Shown: piece by piece, positions 24,778 through 26,789 of the stretch
How positions within the stretch are numbered: position 1 is the first letter of the stretch
Layout of the letters: every line of letters starts with the position of its first letter
NCBI GenBank assembly: GCA_037447335.1
Contig: JBBIGV010000050.1
Location: 1 to 26,789 of the forward strand
DNA: 26,789 nt
Direction of reading: 5' to 3'
DNA from: JBBIGV01 sp037447335
Lineage (GTDB): Bacteria; Bacteroidota; Ignavibacteria; Ignavibacteriales; Ignavibacteriaceae
Notes under the pieces: generated by a model
Database searches by the model: none
What the model was told of the DNA's origin: nothing
The model's input: the letters and a program-made list of their open reading frames with translations, nothing else
Made by a program: the position numbers and the translations under genes

Positions 24778-24854
24778 GGGGTCGTAGTTCAGTTGGTTAG
24801 AACGCCTGCCTGTCACGCAGGAGGTCGCGAGTTCGAGTCTCGTCGGCCCCGCCA
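24778..24854 (+). tRNA. tRNA-Asp (anticodon GTC), CCA encoded
   Basis: Acceptor GGGGTCG/CGGCCCC, D-arm GTTC...GAAC, anticodon stem CCTGC/GCAGG around CTGTCAC (anticodon GTC), T-arm GCGAG-TTCGAGT-CTCGT, discriminator G, and a gene-encoded CCA at 24852-24854. The two other readable tRNAs in the window lack an encoded CCA. Confidence 0.97.
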
Positions 24855-24873
24855 ATTCAGCGGTAAACCCGAT

Positions 24874-24905
24874 TAAAAAAATCCCTCAATGAGGGATTTT
24901 TTATT
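24874..24905 (+). terminator. Rho-independent terminator after tRNA-Asp
   Basis: AATCCCTC and GAGGGATT form an 8-bp stem with an AAT loop, preceded by seven As and followed by TTTTTATTTT, so it can work in either direction. It lies 20 bases after the tRNA. Confidence 0.85.
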
Positions 24906-24928
24906 TTATAGCTAATCACTTAAATCAA

Positions 24929-25033
24929 ATGAAATGGTATGTTTACATATTGTATTCGTCCGGAATAGATAGGTACTATGTTAGTTCAACAGATGACAAG
25001 TTGTGGAGTTTAGAGCTACATAATTTGGGTTGA
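24929..25033 (+). pseudogene. GIY-YIG endonuclease remnant (N-terminal part only)
   Basis: The frame starts MKWYVYILYSSGIDRYYVSS and ends at a TGA after 34 codons. The opening matches small GIY-YIG (UPF0213-type) proteins, which begin Y-V-Y-I-L-x-S and continue R-Y-Y-V-G-S-T. Here the glycine of the second motif has become serine, and the rest of the ~80-100-residue domain is missing or out of frame in the DNA that follows. A dead gene is the simplest reading. It lies 24 bases after the tRNA-Asp terminator. Confidence 0.65.
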
Positions 25034-25218
25034 TGTAGCTGTACAAAACAAGGAATTTTAACGGCAGCTTTCTTTTTCTTATCTCTGTTCCGATGGCTGC
25101 ATCCGGTATATTTTATACTATGAGTTAAGGGCTTCCATAACGCAGTATGATGTTCAGCCTATCATTCAAAAAGCTAAGGATAAATTTTTATCTGCTTATG
25201 ACAATCTCTGTCAGATAA
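25034..25218 (+). other. Decayed DNA between the nuclease and transposase remnants
   Basis: No open frame. Short patches may derive from the rest of the nuclease or from upstream transposase sequence, but stops occur in all forward frames and nothing specific can be assigned. With its two flanking remnants and the featureless 25454-25644 it makes up a gene-poor stretch of about 790 bases after tRNA-Asp. Confidence 0.4.
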
Positions 25219-25453
25219 CCTGAAGCTAATGGAAGAATCGAACGCTTCCATTGAACGATCTTAGATGAATGTGTAAGAATTAAATATCCTTTAATTGCTC
25301 ATGAGTTTAAGATATATGGAGAGGATTATATCATTCATTATGATACAGAAAGATCCCATACTGCATTATTATTTTACACTGCAAGATTTCTTACTTAATA
25401 AGGTCGATGAGAAATTTAAGCTAAGAGAATCAAAATTGGCAAAAGCTGAGTAA
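25219..25453 (+). pseudogene. Transposase/integrase (DDE, rve-type) remnant
   Basis: From 25219 one frame reads PEANGRIERFH, then a TGA stop, then TILDECVRIK and later IIHYDTERSHTALLF, ending in TAA at 25396-25398. This matches the end of the integrase core of IS3/IS481-type transposases (N-G-x-x-E-R-F-x-R-T-L-x-x-E ... Y-N-x-x-R-P-H-x-x-L). The catalytic Glu region is present but a stop codon replaces a Trp or Arg codon. A +1 frame continues as KVDEKFKLRESKLAKAE to 25453. The N-terminal half and the inverted repeats are not recognisable. It is an old, inactive insertion. Confidence 0.65.
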
Positions 25454-25644
25454 AGCAAAGAATAGTACTGAAATAATTAAAAAGCAGCTAAATGGATAAA
25501 GTTTTTTTTACATTAAATTTTTATGAAGAGTATCTTTTCCCTTGAAGCATTACATCCGTCTGTGTCGGACTGAATGACAACTTTGAGACAGCTTCCTGTA
25601 ATCGGAGGTCTTTTCAAATAATAAACAGCGCCCGGAAATATGTA

Positions 25645-26205
25645 TTAAATTTTCAAGGCAGGACTGTTCTTTTCATTTATAAAAATAAAAAATATACCAA
25701 TCAGAATTTGTAAGGCGGTAGTTGCATAATAGTATTCAACACCAATATCAATACGCGTATAGTAAACAAAAAACTTCAGTAGTATTGAAAATTCATAACC
25801 TGTTAAAATCAAATGGAACCAAAGTATTTTCCGGTTTTCACTAAAATAGATAACCAGGATCCTTAAGAAAATAATTAAGATGATCAAATGAATTGTAATC
25901 TGAATGACAATGGTGTCAAATAAAGAATAGACAACCACAACAAGGCTAATGCATGCAAAGGATAACATTATAAAAAGTTTTGTTCTGGTTGGAAAATCAA
26001 TAAGAGCCGTATAAATCAATATAACAGTTCCTATGAGATAAACATCCAGGCTCCTCAATATCAAAAACTGATGTAATAGAATTACTGCCGGGTCAAAAAA
26101 AGCCAAAACAAGGAAAAAGTAGAAAAATCTTGTCCTGAACTGCCTGATCGGGATCAAGAACCAAACAAACGAATTGAAATATAAAATTAACTTTAGTAAT
26201 TGCAT
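25645..26205 (-). CDS. Polytopic membrane protein, function unknown
   Basis: The protein (186 aa) is almost entirely hydrophobic, with about six membrane helices (near 4-18, 26-48, 52-66, 74-95, 99-116 and 160-178) and short basic loops (RQFRTR, PTRTK). No family was recognised. I chose the ATG at 26205, because it overlaps the stop of the upstream gene as TAATG, the usual form of translational coupling; a GTG at 26229 would add eight residues and lacks support. Coupling suggests that it works with the secreted protein encoded before it, possibly as membrane partner or transporter. Confidence 0.7.
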   Translation of the reverse strand: MQLLKLILYFNSFVWFLIPIRQFRTRFFYFFLVLAFFDPAVILLHQFLILRSLDVYLIGTVILIYTALIDFPTRTKLFIMLSFACISLVVVVYSLFDTIVIQITIHLIILIIFLRILVIYFSENRKILWFHLILTGYEFSILLKFFVYYTRIDIGVEYYYATTALQILIGIFFIFINEKNSPALKI

Positions 26206-26630
26206 TAATCCGGGCAGACAGGTGGACACAGAACAGAATACTCTAAAGTGTGATCACCGTTAGTCATAGTTAAAACATCTGTTCTTTTTTCAACATAGGT
26301 TGTCGGACTATTACCAACAATTAAGAGTTTATTAACTATTTCAACAGAAAAAACTGAAAACACTTCCGAGCTGTTTATTATTGCACCACCCGGTATTATA
26401 ACATTTCTTTTATTATCTAAAATAAACAATTCTCCGTTCAGAATACTGAACATCACAACGCCGGAGCTGCGTTCCAATGATTGTTGTAGATTTTCTGAGG
26501 ATATTTCCGTGTATTGCTGAACTGTACCGAATATCTGGTTTGCATCATCTTTACTGATTATTTCACCCTGCGAATAAACCCGGAGGGGGATAAGTGTTAA
26601 TATTGAAATGATGAATATTACTTTTTTCAT
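26205..26630 (-). CDS. Secreted protein with C-terminal Cys pair, function unknown
   Basis: The protein (141 aa) has a signal peptide (about 1-21, MKKVIFIISILTLIPLRVYS then Q). The mature part is mostly beta strand (GVVMFSILNGELFILDN, VFSVFSVEIVNKLLIVG) and ends in VLCPPVCPD, a C-x3-C pair at the extreme C-terminus. The start at ATG 26630 is supported by AGGAGAGG directly upstream; a TTG at 26648 lies before that site and is unlikely. No family was recognised. The stop overlaps the start of the membrane protein gene (TAATG). A C-terminal disulfide or metal site is possible. Confidence 0.7.
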   Translation of the reverse strand: MKKVIFIISILTLIPLRVYSQGEIISKDDANQIFGTVQQYTEISSENLQQSLERSSGVVMFSILNGELFILDNKRNVIIPGGAIINSSEVFSVFSVEIVNKLLIVGNSPTTYVEKRTDVLTMTNGDHTLEYSVLCPPVCPD

Positions 26631-26789
26631 TTCCTCTCCTATTTTCAATTAATGCTCAATTAAAGTTATGAAGTATATTATTTATTGCATATACGTACTT
26701 ACACTTATTTTGAAACAAATCCGATTGAGAAAACATTCTTAATTCCGAGATAGAAATATCAGAAGGTCTGTTTAAAGAGCCAAAAATGG
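26631..26789 (-). promoter_or_regulatory. Upstream region of the coupled secreted/membrane gene pair
   Basis: It holds the AGGAGAGG ribosome binding site (complement of 26633-26640) and AT-rich DNA expected to contain the promoter. No other feature is visible up to the window edge. Confidence 0.35.

Noticed and set aside
1..26789. CRISPR array or toxin-antitoxin defence island
   Set aside because: No regularly spaced direct repeats and no Cas or recognisable toxin-antitoxin genes were seen; the repeats found are inverted-repeat elements.

Overview
The window looks like chromosomal DNA from a free-living, AT-rich bacterium of the Ignavibacteriota / Bacteroidota-Chlorobiota neighbourhood. This is an inference. 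It rests on the one-piece hybrid two-component regulator (periplasmic propeller, kinase, receiver and AraC domain in one chain), sensor kinases built from repeated 'ERVRA' modules, and many small dispersed palindromes. Several genes carry good AAAGGAG-type ribosome binding sites, which argues against a typical Bacteroidota genome that mostly lacks them. Nothing in the window identifies a species.

Layout. Bases 1-353 hold an intact tRNA-Arg(ACG), a broken tRNA-Arg 3' half, and a tRNA-Arg(TCG) whose D-loop is split by a 33-nt palindrome. Two forward genes follow: a membrane-anchored class III nucleotidyl cyclase and a radical SAM protein. From 20152 back to 2963 every gene is on the minus strand, in this order of transcription: a 1397-residue hybrid two-component regulator; six small genes (four with signal peptides: an NTF2-like protein, a cupin, and two related H-x-W-G proteins); a FIST-domain sensor bracketed by two direct copies of a 118-bp miniature inverted-repeat element; and a signalling operon of two large soluble histidine kinases, a single-domain receiver and a receiver-PP2C phosphatase. 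On the right, forward genes encode aspartate kinase (lysC), a small basic protein, a secreted DinB-like protein and 6-phosphofructokinase, with tRNA-Ser(GGA) on the minus strand and tRNA-Asp(GTC) on the plus strand. Next comes a gene graveyard with remnants of a GIY-YIG nuclease and an IS-type transposase. The window ends with a translationally coupled minus-strand pair: a secreted protein with a C-terminal Cys pair and a polytopic membrane protein.

How the parts may work together. The two soluble kinases have nearly the same catalytic core behind unrelated sensor arrays, so both probably feed the same receivers. The output is a SpoIIE/RsbU-type phosphatase, which in known systems controls sigma-factor partner switching; no antagonist or anti-sigma gene lies in the window. 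The hybrid regulator is the natural candidate to control the small secreted-protein cluster next to it. No carbohydrate-utilisation genes are adjacent, which is unusual for this regulator type.

The most distinctive signal is the number of small palindromic elements placed inside or tightly around genes: two tRNA-derived sequences, the ATPase domain of the hybrid regulator, both sides of the FIST gene, and upstream of the phosphofructokinase gene.
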